Assembly (NCBI GenBank): GCA_027422505.1
Contig: JAPQWV010000001.1
Span: forward strand, 9,052,001-9,116,000
Length of the DNA stretch: 64,000 nucleotides
DNA from: Craterostigma plantagineum
Taxonomy: Eukaryota > Streptophyta > Magnoliopsida > Lamiales > Linderniaceae
Reading direction: 5' to 3'
The translations under genes were made by a program, and so were the position numbers. The notes under the pieces are model-generated. The model ran no database searches, was not told the DNA's origin, and saw nothing but the letters and a program-made list of their open reading frames with translations. Shown one piece after another: positions 42,809-54,417 of this stretch (within the stretch, counting starts at the first letter, position 1; every line of letters starts with the position of its first letter).

Positions 42809-43281
42809 ATTACAAAGCGATGATGAATTCGTTCATTCGTTGTGCTTGCTCGTGGGCTGAGAAGTATTTTTCGTAGAACGTCTCTTTGAACCTATCCCAT
42901 GGCATCGTTAAGGATTTTGATGGTATACCACCAAAATCGCGCACTTCCTCGTAACATTGGAACGGCACAGAGAACTTGTTCGTTCCCTGGCACCCGACCA
43001 TATACGAACATATCTTCAATGGTTCGGATCCAGTCTTCTGCCATCGAATGATCGGTAGCTTGCTCGAAAGTTGGAGGATTTAGTTTACGGAATCGTTCCC
43101 CGAGGATTTCCACGCGTTCGGGCTGTGGAGATCGGTTGCTTTGAAGGAGTTCGCCGATCTGCTCTGACTGGCGCCGGATCAGTTCGGTAAGTTGCCGAAT
43201 GGTCGCATCTCGTTCATTCGTGGAGGACTCTGATCCGTCCCTACGACTGTTTTCTCCCTGATGGTTGTTTCCTCTAACCAT
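42809..43281 (-). pseudogene. gag: G1 gag N-terminal part
   Basis: ATG at 43281 (MVRGNNHQGENSRRDGSESS), then a retrotransposon-gag (capsid) region with FEQATDHSMAEDWIRTIEDM, YTIKIL-type frameshift near 42910 and [20 protein letters not shown]. After MNEFIIA the frame runs directly into RT, so gag C-terminus, CCHC knuckle, protease and the RT N-terminus have been deleted. Confidence 0.88.
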
Positions 43282-43430
43282 TTTCTTAATTGTCTATATT
43301 CACGTAAAATAGAAAAACACAAAAAAGCACATAAGCATTTACATATATTCACGTTATAAAACTTACAGGCGTAGGCTGATCCCTGGCTTTTGAGCGACAG
43401 TACATGGAGGGTCTACAGAACCTAAAACCT

Positions 43431-43447
43431 AGCGCTCTGATACCACC
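43431..43447 (-). promoter_or_regulatory. Primer binding site of G1
   Basis: The minus strand reads GGTGGTATCAGAGC adjoining the 5' LTR. The short leader (43282-43430) holds nothing else. Confidence 0.9.
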
Positions 43448-45284
43448 TGAAACGACCCTACTTCAAAAAACGTATATTGGCGGGTTTACGCAGCGTAAGC
43501 AGTGGAAAGCCCATTTAATAAAAACTTTTTAAAACATAATAATAACATGTACTGGGCCGAAGCCTGAAAATCTGAACCCGAAAGTATGAAATTGTTTTAC
43601 AACACACACATTTATAATTTAGACCGAAGCCCAATTATTAAAAGTACGAAACACAAATTGAGAATACTCCACAGGTCGCATCCCCATGTAATGCCCCGCA
43701 CTCAAAAGTCCGTGGAGTCACCGCCATCAGCCGCCTCACCTACATACGTAAACCCTGAGCTTTTGCCCAGTAGATGAAAACATGCAATGCAAATGCTCTC
43801 ACACCCCAATCCCGACTTATCTCATAAATATACACATTCGACTCTTTTCTCATATCTCATTTCATCTCATTTCATCACATCACATCACATCACATCGCAG
43901 GGGTCCGTAGCTCGGGAGGCCCCACTCCCCCACAAGGGGTCAGTAGCTCGGGAGGCCCCACTCCCTCCATATAAAGTGCGCCTTAGTTCTAACCTCACTC
44001 ATACAACTCGTCGACTATCACTCGGTCATAATATACCCCACTCAATGTCACTGTACAATATTACCAGGACTTCGGACTCCCCTCGTAACAAGTGTATGCA
44101 AATGCCGTGCACGTAAAATGCAACATATAAAAAAATGCAACATATTCTCCCCACATTTATATATTACATATCGGCCCGAAACCGTAACCACCAAACTTCC
44201 TCCCGATTTTATACTAAAAGTTCTAAGTTTAATTCTTTCTACCTTACGGCTCTAATTTCACAATTGATCCCTAATTTAAAATATTTTAAAATTTTAACGC
44301 CAGTTTTAGTTTAAGTTCCAAAAATATTTTATAAATTATTAATCTTTCCCAAATTTAAAATCATTTCAAAATCTATCTCAGATTTTTCAGAAATTACAAA
44401 TTTGCCGCAAGACTTTTGAAAATTCACGATTAACCCTAACCGAAATATATAATGTTCTATCTCAGATTTTCAGAAATTACAAATTTGCCCCAAGACTTTT
44501 GAAAATTCACGATTAACCCTAACCGAAATATATAATGTTTATTCACGATTCACGATTAACCATAAAGACCCCAACCGAATTTTAAAAATATTTAGTAAAC
44601 ACCTCGGAAATTTTGAAAATTACTCTTAGGTCCCTAATCGAGATTTTTAATATTTATTTAACCTTCCAAAAATTCTGAAATTTACATAGAGTTCACTAAC
44701 CAAGATATTTTTTTTATTTATGTAATTTCATAAACTTTCGATATTTATACAATTCACCCCAACCAAATTTTTTAGAATATTTATTTTTAATCCGAGAGTT
44801 TCTAAAAATTTAGTTTTAACCCCAACCGATTTTATTGATTATTTATTTAAGCCCAAAAATTTCTTAATATTTAATTTTGACCCCAACCGAATTTAATAAT
44901 TATTTATTTAAACCCAAATTTTTTTGAAAATTTAATATTTGACCCCAACCGAGTTTCAATGTATATATATTGCCCCAAAACTCCTGAAAAAATTCAATTC
45001 AACCCTTAGCCGAAATTTAATATATTCATATAGCTCCCAAAACTTCTGAAAAATTCCAATTTAACCTAGCCGAACTTTAGTATATTCATTAAATTCTCTA
45101 AACTCCCGAAAAATTTCACAATTCACCCCAACAAATTGTTTTTATACTTATTTTAGACCTTTAAATTAAAGAGAAACCCTAGAAAGCCCTAATATGCACC
45201 ACTACTTAAATTTTTGCCCTATCCTCTTTATTCAAAATCTTCTAACCCTATTTTCAAGTATTCATCCTCCCTAAGCTAACTGAA

Positions 45285-45315
<31 letters not shown>

Positions 45316-45557
45316 TACATATGAGCATAAAACACAAAATTTATGCAAGTAAATTATCACTACCACATAGGCACGAAGAATTTAATCACGATCATGTAAG
45401 CATGTAATATTCACGAATCCTAATATCGTTTACGTACGTAGGTGATCTTCACCTACCTTAATCCGTAGAAAGTTGTGTTACGAGTGTACAATCCCGACCC
45501 TTCGATCCCGAGCTCCTCCTAGTCCGTGAGCTTCTCCTTTTTTTTTTCTCTTTCTCT

Positions 45558-45600
<43 letters not shown>

Positions 45601-46062
45601 CCTATCCTCTCTATCTCATGTCCTCTCAATTTTTTGTCTAATTTATTCTTGTTATCATAGTGTATTAGGTAGCTTTTGATGACTTGATCCTTGTCTACAA
45701 GTGCTTGGAGTGTCACTTATTCATTTTCTCCTCTTCATTTTCTCGCCACCTCCCTCTCTTTATTGTAGTTGAGTTGTTAATTTATATCTTAGGGTAATAA
45801 AGTATGTATTAGTTTTATTTTTATATTTTGTTTGTTTCATTTTTTTTTTTGAGTTGGTTTGTTTTGTTTGATTTGTTTTGTTTTTGATTCTATTAATATT
45901 ATAGTATTTTTGGGTCAAAGTAATGATGTGTAAGGAGGTCCCTCTCCCTTTAAAAAGTTCGGCCCTTTTGTTATTTTTTTATTATTATTATCATTAATAT
46001 TATTATTATAATATTATATTGGGCCAAGATTCCTAATTTTAATCTATCTCTCACTATTGGGC

Positions 46063-46105
<43 letters not shown>

Positions 46106-46233
46106 TTTCATTATCGGGTCAAATTCTAAATTCTTGTCTTGACTCGGGAAGAAAATCGGTGTATGTTCGAAATCGACTTCATACCGTCCGAATATTATTA
46201 AAATAATCCCGTATAAATTTTACGGGTATTACA
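43448..46233 (-). repeat. 5' LTR of G1 (2786 bp)
   Basis: Starts TGAAACGACCC and ends GGGTATTACA on the plus strand. Partner of 3378-5788. Contains a duplicated segment of about 80 bp (about 44365-44540) and about 300 bp of CCCCAACCGA-type repeats (44870-45170) missing from the other copy. It also has AT, CT and ATT microsatellites near 45286, 45563 and 46065. More diverged from its partner than the C1 or C2 LTR pairs, consistent with G1 being older. Confidence 0.92.
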
Positions 46234-46235
46234 TA

Positions 46236-46240
46236 TTAGG
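46236..46240. repeat. Right target-site copy for G1 (TTAGG)
   Basis: Same as 3373-3377, separated from the LTR end by TA. Confidence 0.65.
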
Positions 46241-47219
46241 TATTTTCACGAGCCGACCTGTGAGAGAGAATGAGGGCTAATTGCGGGCCAAAAGCAATTT
46301 TGAAATCAGCCGATTTTCGAACGGAATTTTCGTATGAAATTTCAAAATTTAGACTTTCGAAAACTATTTTTGAAACCTTCAGATTTTCGCAATATGGCTT
46401 GCGAAAATAATTTTCGAAACATCTAATTTTCACATATTTTCAAACTTGTCCAATTTTCGATACTTAATAATTTTCGAAACATATTCAATTTTCGCAACAT
46501 AGATTTTCGAAACAACCTGATTTTCGAAATAAATTCTCAAAACTTATTTTCGAATCAAACATATTTTCTATACTAAGTATTTTCAAACCAGAGTTTCGAT
46601 GTCTGTCCGAATTTCGAACTTAGGTGATTCTCTAGCAAAATCTTCGATACTTAAACAGATTTCGATATTTATTTATTTTCGAACAGATTCTTGAAACTTT
46701 CATATTTTCAACATCAAATTTTCAACTCAAGATTTTTGAGAAGTGCATTTCAAAAGTTCATATAATCAGTTAACTTAGCTAATACACTGATTTTATAACC
46801 TTTTCATATCTAAGGGTCGAAATACTAGGAATTTTCACCAAATAATTAGCAAATACCTCCAGGACACCAGATAACTGGGAATTTACTACAACACATAGTT
46901 AATTACGCGTGATTGACTTACGTGACTGCATGTTTTGATGAATAATGTATGGTAAAAGCAATATCAATAAAAATCAATTAGCGTGAATCGATCGAGACAA
47001 AAGAAGCATGCACGAAACTTGCAACATAAAGCTCGCAGATAATAATTCGAGAAATAAGCTAAATCTGCATTGTTTCATTATTAATATAATAATTTTTTCG
47101 ATTACTAAGACACGTGATCACACATTGAGTCGAATTCACATAATTCGTCAATTAGAGTCGAGATTTTACCCGTTTTCTGCGAGATTTATGAATCTTCATT
47201 CCATTAGAAATTTCAAAAA
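46241..47219. other. Non-coding right flank of G1
   Basis: To about 46780 it is a field of TTTTCGAAA words continuing the field at 1966-3377. From there to 47219 it is plain AT-rich sequence with no gene seen. Confidence 0.6.
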
Positions 47220-48260
47220 TTTTCTTAGGAAGACCCATGAGAAATTGAGGTCGATTTAACCTTATTCGGTCACTAACGTGAAGAAAATAGTGGTTTCAAC
47301 GATTTTTTGGTGTCGTTGGTGGTTTTCGAATGTGACAGAATGTGTTACTTACAACAAATAAATTGCAAGAAAAGTGTTACCCAGACATAAAGAAGTGTTA
47401 TCCAAAAAGGATGAAGTGTTACCCAGCAAGCGTGTTAATGGCATACGCTTCAAACTTGGTTGCCATCAAAATTATTCTATATTCCATTATTAACATTACT
47501 AATCCCCGTCGATGACAAAGACCTATGATAAAATTGTGTCGAATAGGCCTTATTCAGTCATTAAAGTCGGGGTATTCTATTAATTTATGCTTTATATTTT
47601 CCGACGATTTAATTATGTTGACCCTTGAGTAACACAATGCCATTGTATAGTAACACTTAATTTTTCCCAAACATTTTAAAATTCCGTCTAAAATTTCAGG
47701 CAAATTTAGAAATCCGCCAAAATCAACTTAAAACTATACCAAATAGAGGACAAGAGGTAACACTTAAACCATTTTCGATACCCCATCTTAAAAAATATAG
47801 TTATTTCTACGTATTTCACATGAGATACCTCTTATTTGTTTCGCTATGACAAATGATTTGAAATTTGTACCACTTTAAGAAACATTTATTTATGCCATAT
47901 TTTTCCGGCGATTTCATTTTCAGCTCCATTAACCTTGAACGACGAACGATGGATCCGACATGGTGGCGCGGCATAATATCCAAGCTATGGGTCTCTCGAA
48001 TTTATACACATTAGCTACAATTTTAGCCGAAAACGTGAATCGATTTGGTGCAGCGGATGCTCATGAGTATGGATATATGAGATAATTCGATTGTCAAAAC
48101 TACATTTTATTCTGTTGATACCACTTATTAGCCATACAATAACACAATATTTGTGCCTAGTAATACTTCATGTTATGTGATAACACTATCTTGCAATTTG
48201 ATAACATAACGGGGGCGCTCGATACCACTTCTTATTACTCTTTCATAAGGGTATTTTGGT
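47220..48260. other. Non-coding block with GTGTTAC / GTAACAC words
   Basis: GTGTTAC or GTGTTAT occurs at about 47343, 47375, 47394 and 47417; GTAACAC, GATAACAC or AATAACAC at about 47636, 47653, 47759, 48139 and 48181. Longer degenerate repeats with about 290-310 bp period are also seen (TTATTCGGTCACTAA near 47258 and TTATTCAGTCATTAA near 47545; CCGACGATTTAATT near 47600 and CCGGCGATTTCATT near 47910). No coding frame. Possibly an unrecognised transposon or old satellite-like DNA. Confidence 0.45.
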
Positions 48261-49392
48261 CAGATCGAATTTTAGGTCCTTTACTCTAAGTTAATTAAAA
48301 CTTGTGTCCCTAAACTATATTTTTTCTAGCATGGGCCTGAAACCTAATTTTAAACTTTAGTAGGGCATGAATTCTAATCGCCACTAATCTTTACCCTCCA
48401 ATGCAAGAACAGAACAGAACAAAGAATCAAAGATTTCAAGCCCAACCCATTATGTTGTAGATTAAAGATACCCTTTTTTAGATACGGTAGTTACATTGAA
48501 AAGGCCTACAAATAGGGCAAAAACCTAAAATTGCTCCAATGTTTACCCTCTAGACCAATTTAGTCTCGATGTTTCGCGAGGACCAATTTAGTCTCCGATT
48601 TATCGAATTTGTGGTCCCCACCGTTAAATAGCCGTTAAGATGGAAAATTGACCCGTGTCGACATGTGATTGGTCAGACTTAGAAATTCATGATTAACATT
48701 AAAAAAGGGGAAAAAAATCCAAAAACAGGACAAAATAAAAATAAAAGAAAAAACTAATAAATTAACATAAAAAAAGAGAGAATTAAATTAAAACAAATAA
48801 ACTAAATTCAATTAAAAATAAATGATAATGAAAATGTATTAAAATAATAAAATTAAAATATAGAAAAAATAAGAATTTTAAATAACTTAAGTCAAAAATA
48901 AACAAAAAGAGAGAGAGAGGGAGAGAAAATGTTAAAACTTAACAAATAATAAATAAGAAAAAATAAAAAGTAAAAAATATGTATTTATTAAAACCTAAAA
49001 AAAAAAGTGAAAAATAAAATAGGATAAAAATGTCACTGAAAGTTGACGAGAATTCCCGATCTCGTCTCTGTCCAGTTAACGCGGATGCAATTGTCCCACT
49101 ATATTTGTTAAAAACAATTCGAGAACTGGGACGATTATATCCTCATTAACTTGGCAGGGACGGTCTTCGTAAAACTTTTAGAGGTATTATTTATCCTTAA
49201 TTTTGTTTTTCTTTTTTATTTAATTTTTAAATAAATTAATATATTTTTATTTTTTACTTTTTTTTTAAATCTTAAATTTTTATTTATATATTTTTTATTT
49301 TAATATGCTCTCCCTATTTATTTTTTATTTTTGTCTTATATTTTTTCTTTGTTTAATTGTTATTTTTAATATTTTCATTCTCTCTTTCGTTT
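48261..49392. other. Non-coding block, A-rich then T-rich, possible decayed DNA transposon
   Basis: 48530-48690 has the style of plant non-autonomous DNA transposon ends (two copies of ACCAATTTAGTCTC, then GTGGTCCCCACCGTTAA). 48700-49020 is strongly A-rich and 49195-49392 strongly T-rich, around a more GC-balanced core with GGGACGATTATATCCTCATT. I could not fix terminal repeats or a target duplication. Confidence 0.4.
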
Positions 49393-49743
49393 TGTAGAAT
49401 ACGCTTTTAGTTGTGCTTTGATTTTATTATGTGTCCTTGTAATTAGGGGCGTTTAGTGTATTTGTCCTAGGTTTAGGACTAGATTGTTATATATACCAAG
49501 TTTGTTTGGTATAAATAGAGTTGTAAACAATGTGCCTAATAGAGAAAGTTTTAGAATTTGATCCGAAGGGCTGACGAATTCAATTCTAGAGAGAGAAACA
49601 GCAAACACTCTCTTACATTAAAGGATTCTCTCTCGTGTTCTTCATAGAAAGGTTTTCGATCGAAATTCAATTTCCATAACTCTAATCGATTACTTTAGAA
49701 TTCCTGCCTAGGATCTTAGAGTTGATAATCTAGGGACCTAACA
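49393..49743 (+). repeat. 5' LTR of C4 (351 bp)
   Basis: Starts TGTAGAATACG and ends GGGACCTAACA. Reverse-complement relative of the C2 LTRs, sharing CTTGTAATTAGGGGCGTTT, ACCAAGTTTGTTTGGTATAA and GATCCGAAGGGCT. Clearly diverged, so a separate, older insertion. Confidence 0.9.
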
Positions 49744-49758
49744 ATTGGTATCAGAGCA
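49744..49758 (+). promoter_or_regulatory. Primer binding site of C4
   Basis: ATTGGTATCAGAGCA directly after the LTR. Confidence 0.92.
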
Positions 49759-50328
49759 GATTCGTATCTGTTTTGAGGCTGAATTGTTAGATTTAGATCG
49801 AAATTCATTCTGAAAAGTTTTTCGATCGCTCGAAGAACATTTTGGCGCGAAACTGACATTTCGATCTAATGGCTCAATTCTGTGCTTACTTGATTTGATT
49901 TTGATGTCTGTGTGCTCGCTTAGGTTATAGAATTCATTTGCTATTAGGTCGGTAGCAATCAGGAACTCGAATCAGCAGAATTGGCTAGATTTGAAAAGTT
50001 ACTGTTCGCGCGAAGAACATATAGAACACGTACTGATTTTTGCTTAAATTCGATATATTTTGCTTCATAACGTATTTAATTATTTGTTCGTGCGTGTTCA
50101 GTAGCTGATTTGCGAGCAAATACATGCAATTTCACTTTAATCAGTTGTTTTTTGCTTGAATCAGTGCTAACTAGGGTTCTAAGACTGTTTGCGCGATTTT
50201 AATTTTTCTCGCTTAAATCTTCGATCGAATTAATTTCTAGATCGAAACTCCGCGCGAGAATTTTTCTCGGTCAGAATAGTAAGTTAGCGCTAAAGTCGCC
50301 GTCACTAGAAGCGATTTTAGTTGGAAAA
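49759..50328 (+). other. C4 leader
   Basis: Non-coding, with TTTTTCGATCG-type words and TTCGATATATTTTGCTTCAT shared with the C2 leader. No gag ATG is reached before the C3b insertion. Confidence 0.75.
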
Positions 50329-50627
50329 TGTAATTCCAGATTATCCAAGAACACTTCAACAGATTAAACCTTCGTAGAATGTGAATAGTGTGCTTTAGAG
50401 GTTTAGTGTTGAATACGTGAGATTTTAGTAAAATGGAAACTTAGATTAATGAGTGTTAGGGTTTAAGCTTAAATACCTTGTGAGGTATTTAAGCCCATTG
50501 GGCCCCTAACAAGCTTATTACAAATACAACCCAATTACATAATATAAAATACATCTATAAAATACATTGTAAAGAAATTACAAGACTTAGAATAAATATT
50601 TTGGACACTTCTAAAATATTCCTAACA
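50329..50627 (-). repeat. 3' LTR of C3b (299 bp)
   Basis: Ends TGTAATTCC and TTCCTAACA on the plus strand; close match to 1054-1334. Confidence 0.92.
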
Positions 50628-50641
50628 TTCTCCCCCTAAGT
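50628..50641 (-). promoter_or_regulatory. Polypurine tract of C3b
   Basis: The minus strand reads CTTAGGGGGAGAA directly before the LTR, the classic AGGGGGAG form. Confidence 0.88.
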
Positions 50642-50675
50642 GTCCAAATTACAATCGAGCTAATTAACTAAGTCT

Positions 50676-52319
50676 TCATTTCTTTTTCTTCGAGCGAGGC
50701 GGAGGTGGAGGTTCTCTATAGGCCAAGTAGGTCTTCCTGAATCCTAGTGTAGTCTCGAACTGTCTGATGTCGTTCCGAAGAACGATTCGATATCTGATCT
50801 TCTCGACGAGTTTCCGTAGAACATCTTTCTCTTCCAGTTCTGTTCCTTCTAGTTTGTCATCTTTGGAAACTGTCTTCTTCTTAGCCAGGAGTTGGTTAAG
50901 GATAATCTTCAATGTCCCATCTGAGAATTTGGAGATCTCTGACAGAAGAAGCACCTGCAACATTTTCTTCTGAGCTTGTAGGTAAGTGACCCCAGGTTGT
51001 GGTTCAAGGAAGATAAATCCTTCTCCATACTTTTCGAGATCCTTAAATTTGTTTTCTGGACATGTCAGGTTGACCTTGCTCATATTGCTTTCCAAGGCCA
51101 TTTGGAAGTCATGAGTAGCGAAGTACTTGACCTGCCTCATCATACACTCTTTGATAGCCCGATAACCATCTCGTCTTGTGTGAGTGTCAAGGGGAAACTT
51201 ATTGCGATAAATGTTGAAGAGCTTGTTGAGTTCGCCCAGTGGAAGGTAGGGAAGATCTGCTTCTGAATATTTTACGATTTTCCTGTCATAACGATCAATT
51301 ACAAAGACAGGGCCTACATATCTTCCTACTGCCCATTCGACATCCACAATATCACAGATGGCCGATTGATCTCTCATGTACTTACTGTATTGATCCCTAA
51401 TCATTCCTTTCTTGGCCGTGACTTCCCAGAGCATAATCTGATGGCTAAGTCCCCTATACGTCCCTCTTAGGTGCTCAAGGCCTCAAAGATTCAGTTCGTT
51501 GACTCCCTTTATTTCTTCTTCCTTCCTCCAGATCTTTGGATAAAGATCCTCAAGAAAGGGTGCCTTGATCTTCGCGTTTCTCCAACGAGTTTCTATGAAC
51601 TCGTAGCCTGGCGTTGGTTCCTCGGGCACCTGATGTTGAAGGAGTTCTGGAAGTTCTGGAAGATCTGCCTCAGGATTTTCTCCTTGCTCCTCTTCCTCTT
51701 GCTCAATGAAGCAGAAGTCTGTTGCCGCCGCCTTTAATAAATCACGAACATTTTCAATCCTGAGGCGGGACTCTTCTGCTGTCTCTGTTCTCGTCCTCCA
51801 TTCCTCGTCTAAGATATATCTGTCAATGTAGCCTTGAGGATCCTTTGGACGAGGGGTTGTAGTTGTTTGGACTGGTTGGGTGGAGATCCTCGAGGGAGCA
51901 GACTCGACTTCACCAAGGGAAGTTTTCTGGTTCGGCCCTGGTGTAGCTTGTCTGCCACTGGAGGACCTTGGTGGTGGATTGGGTGGTCGTGACGAACAGC
52001 CTCCACGCGTTTGAACTCCGTGTCCTCTGCCTCTTCCGCCGCGAATAACTGGAGAATTGGTTCTCGGTCTCTTGCTGCTCTCCCCCTCATGACGATCCTG
52101 GTCGTCTGGATCGTCATGACGACGTTTCTGACTGGGGCCTTCTTGGCGGCATGTGTCAGTCGGTATGCTCGCATCAGGAGGTGGGATGACGCCACCTGCG
52201 ACAAGCTTCCGGTAGAGGTCTTCTTCTTCAATGCTACGTTTGCTGTCGAGATCTATTATGCGAGCAATGCCAACGTCAAATAGCTCAAGCAGAGGCACTG
52301 TGTACAAGTTAGGTGTCGT
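50676..52319 (-). pseudogene. C3b ORF3, middle and C-terminal parts
   Basis: One frame from the G3 border to a stop at 50676, broken only by an in-frame TGA at 51480-51482. The aligned C2 residue is Arg. N-terminal side: YTVPLLELFDVGIARIIDL (C2: YTIPITELHDILLARLIGL), then TDTCR, KRRHDDPDDQD, HEGE and KRPRTN. Next a Pro/Gly/Arg-rich stretch with GGRGRGHG and an acidic LPELPELL. The C-terminal domain has APFLEDLYPKIWRK, ADLPYLPL, MMRQVKYFATHDFQM, SNMSKVNLTCP, SDGTLKIILNQLL, YRIVLRNDIRQFETTLGF and a final Pro/Lys tail. No membrane segment, protease or nuclease motif is visible. Function unknown. The apparent start at 52307 is an artefact of the G3 cut. Confidence 0.8.
52073..52090 (-). promoter_or_regulatory. 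Polypurine-like stretch inside C3b ORF3
   Basis: The minus strand reads ATGAGGGGGAGAGCAG in the HEGE codons, at the same place as in C2 ORF3. Confidence 0.5.
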
Positions 52320-54327
52320 TGTAACGTCCCGTTTTGTTTTACTTTATTCGCGCAGCTACTATATTTTTTTCCACATAAAAGTTTTCGCCTTTTTACATTC
52401 ATACCTTTATACATAAACGGGCGTACATCTGTTATCATCACATTCACTCATATTATACATATATATTCACATATATCATATGAAAGATACTAATGATTCT
52501 TATACTACATGCACACGATGAACTTAGGGGAGTAGGTGAGAGCGTAGCCGGCCAACTTTGAATCCATGCTTTCGTATGAAGATGCACTCTAAGTTGCCTG
52601 CTAAATATCTACAGCAACTGTGGAAACAATTATTCAGAGTATGATCGCAACATGTTATTCCATTAAACAAATAATAACCAAAACTGTAGCAGAAAATTAA
52701 TTTCTTCCTTTCATTGACTTACATAGACTTTTCTAAAGAATATACCATCGTTCATAGAATCTGTATATTCATAACACCCATACTGTAAGCACTTTAACTC
52801 ACATAATCATCACTTAATCATTCATCAAAGTTTGTCATATAACCATAGTCCATAAAATCATTCATGTAATTCAGACCAATGCAAATCTACATGATCATTT
52901 ATTTCTGATACTTCCGTTATGATCTGCTAGACTCGTACTATTGACCCCGTAGGGGCCCATGCATGGGACTCTGTAACTCTAATATATTTTTGTTTGCCTG
53001 TACAGAACTCTGTAATCCCCCCGATTTGTAGGGATGTAACCATAGTTGTGTATCAAGTCGTCCGATGTCATAGCAGTCATAACGGTTTCTCTTTTCTTTA
53101 CTGCTTTACTTTCACCTTATATGATATATAAATTCTATATACCATCGCATCACACTCATACAGTAGCACAATATGGCCACATAATTCACGTTCATTTCAA
53201 GTAATACTTTTATAAGAAAATCATCAATCATTTAATTTGCATAAAGCACATAAAAACAGAACACATGTTGCATATCATACTCACAGTATGGCTTAAAGCC
53301 TCATTCAACTTTGTCCTTGCCTTTTCCTGAATCCTGACCTATAAAATTGTTTTTTTATCCGTAAATACAGAATTCATATAATGATATGCGTGCGTGATAT
53401 GCGTGCTTTATTATGCATGATCGTTTCTTTCAGAAACTCTAACTTATTTTATATCAAAACCCTAAATATTCAATATTTTATGTGATATTGGAATTCCTTA
53501 TATTTGTATCATAATTAATTAATTTTTTTTTATTTCAACTAACTAATTAACAAATATTCTTATTTAATTTTATCTTGGACCATGTTCGATTATTTAATTT
53601 AATTTATACAATAGGATCTCGAATCATAGCTTGACATTTCAGCTCGATATCTTAGCTCGGAATCTATATTCATCGAAATCTTAACAGTAAATGTCGTGAG
53701 CTTAAAATGTAACGAGATCCTTAACCTATAACATGTCGATGCCGAGATCTTTAATTTAATATTAAAATCACATCTCAAAGTCTAGGTATTATTATTATAC
53801 ATCTTGATAACTTATTTGATTGAAGTTTTAACACCTCGACATTATATCCTAACTCAACATTATCATTCGACATCTATTTCGACAAGTATAATAAAAGATC
53901 TCGACATTCTATCTAGATCTCGATATATATATTTTATTTAAGATTTCGACATCTTAACCTAACTCGAGATCGCATCACTACTCGACATTTTATCATAATC
54001 TTCGACTTTCATCAAAACTCGATATTCTATCTCTCTTATGAAAATCTACATAAGTTATCGACATTTTTCAAAACACCTCTCGACATCTAATAACCTATCT
54101 CGACATTTCACTTATCTTATAAAATCTTATACAATTTATCAAATTTACTATTCCAAAACAGCTTTCTTTCGATATTCAATTTCGAGATAGACCTTAAAAC
54201 CCATCCTAGCTTCTTTCAACAACTGGAGAATTTCAATCTTCAATTAAAATAGTTCAACTAATTTCGAACTCTATTTCGGACTTTAATTCGAAAATCTCTA
54301 ACCCTTAAGTTTTTCGAAATTCTCATA

Positions 54328-54344
54328 TAATAATACTAAATCTT
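54328..54344. repeat. LINE target-site duplication, left
   Basis: TAATAATACTAAATCTT, repeated exactly at 59197-59213. Confidence 0.95.
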
Positions 54345-54417
54345 TTTTTTTTTGGTAAGAATTAGAATTATCATTACCAACCACCGTCCAATTACAGCGC
54401 ATTCAAACCAACCTTAG

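Larger units (their letters stand above)
3378..46233 (-). mobile_element. Outer Ty3/gypsy chromovirus G1, split by nested copia C1
   Basis: Minus-strand element with long LTRs (43448-46233 and 3378-5788), a tRNA-Met primer site and a polypurine tract. Its own internal DNA is only 5789-6912 and 41598-43447; everything between is nested insertion. What remains is the gag N-terminus, the RT C-terminus, RNase H, integrase and chromodomain. Long LTRs with a C-terminal chromodomain suggest the Tekay/Del branch (inference). A gag-to-RT deletion and several stops show it was dead or dying before C1 landed in it. Confidence 0.9.
49393..50328 (+). mobile_element. Copia element C4, 5' end (C2 family, plus strand)
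   Basis: 5' LTR 49393-49743, primer site, and about 570 bp of leader homologous to the C2 leader. It is interrupted at 50329 by the C3b LTR. Spacer of the same family and orientation reappears at 63420. Gag and pol of C4 are not in the window. Confidence 0.85.
50329..52319 (-). mobile_element. Copia element C3b, 3' end (LTR plus ORF3), cut by G3
   Basis: Minus strand: ORF3, polypurine tract and 3' LTR, the LTR lying in the C4 leader. The 5' remainder would lie right of G3 but is not found before the window ends. Same LTR family as C3a. Confidence 0.85.

Noticed and set aside
45519..45716. Arg/Glu-repeat protein frame
   Set aside because: Antisense translation of the CT microsatellite in the G1 LTR.
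50676..52307. Host gene encoding a Pro-rich nuclear protein
   Set aside because: It lies directly between a polypurine tract and LTR on one side and aligns with ORF3 of C2, so it belongs to the element.
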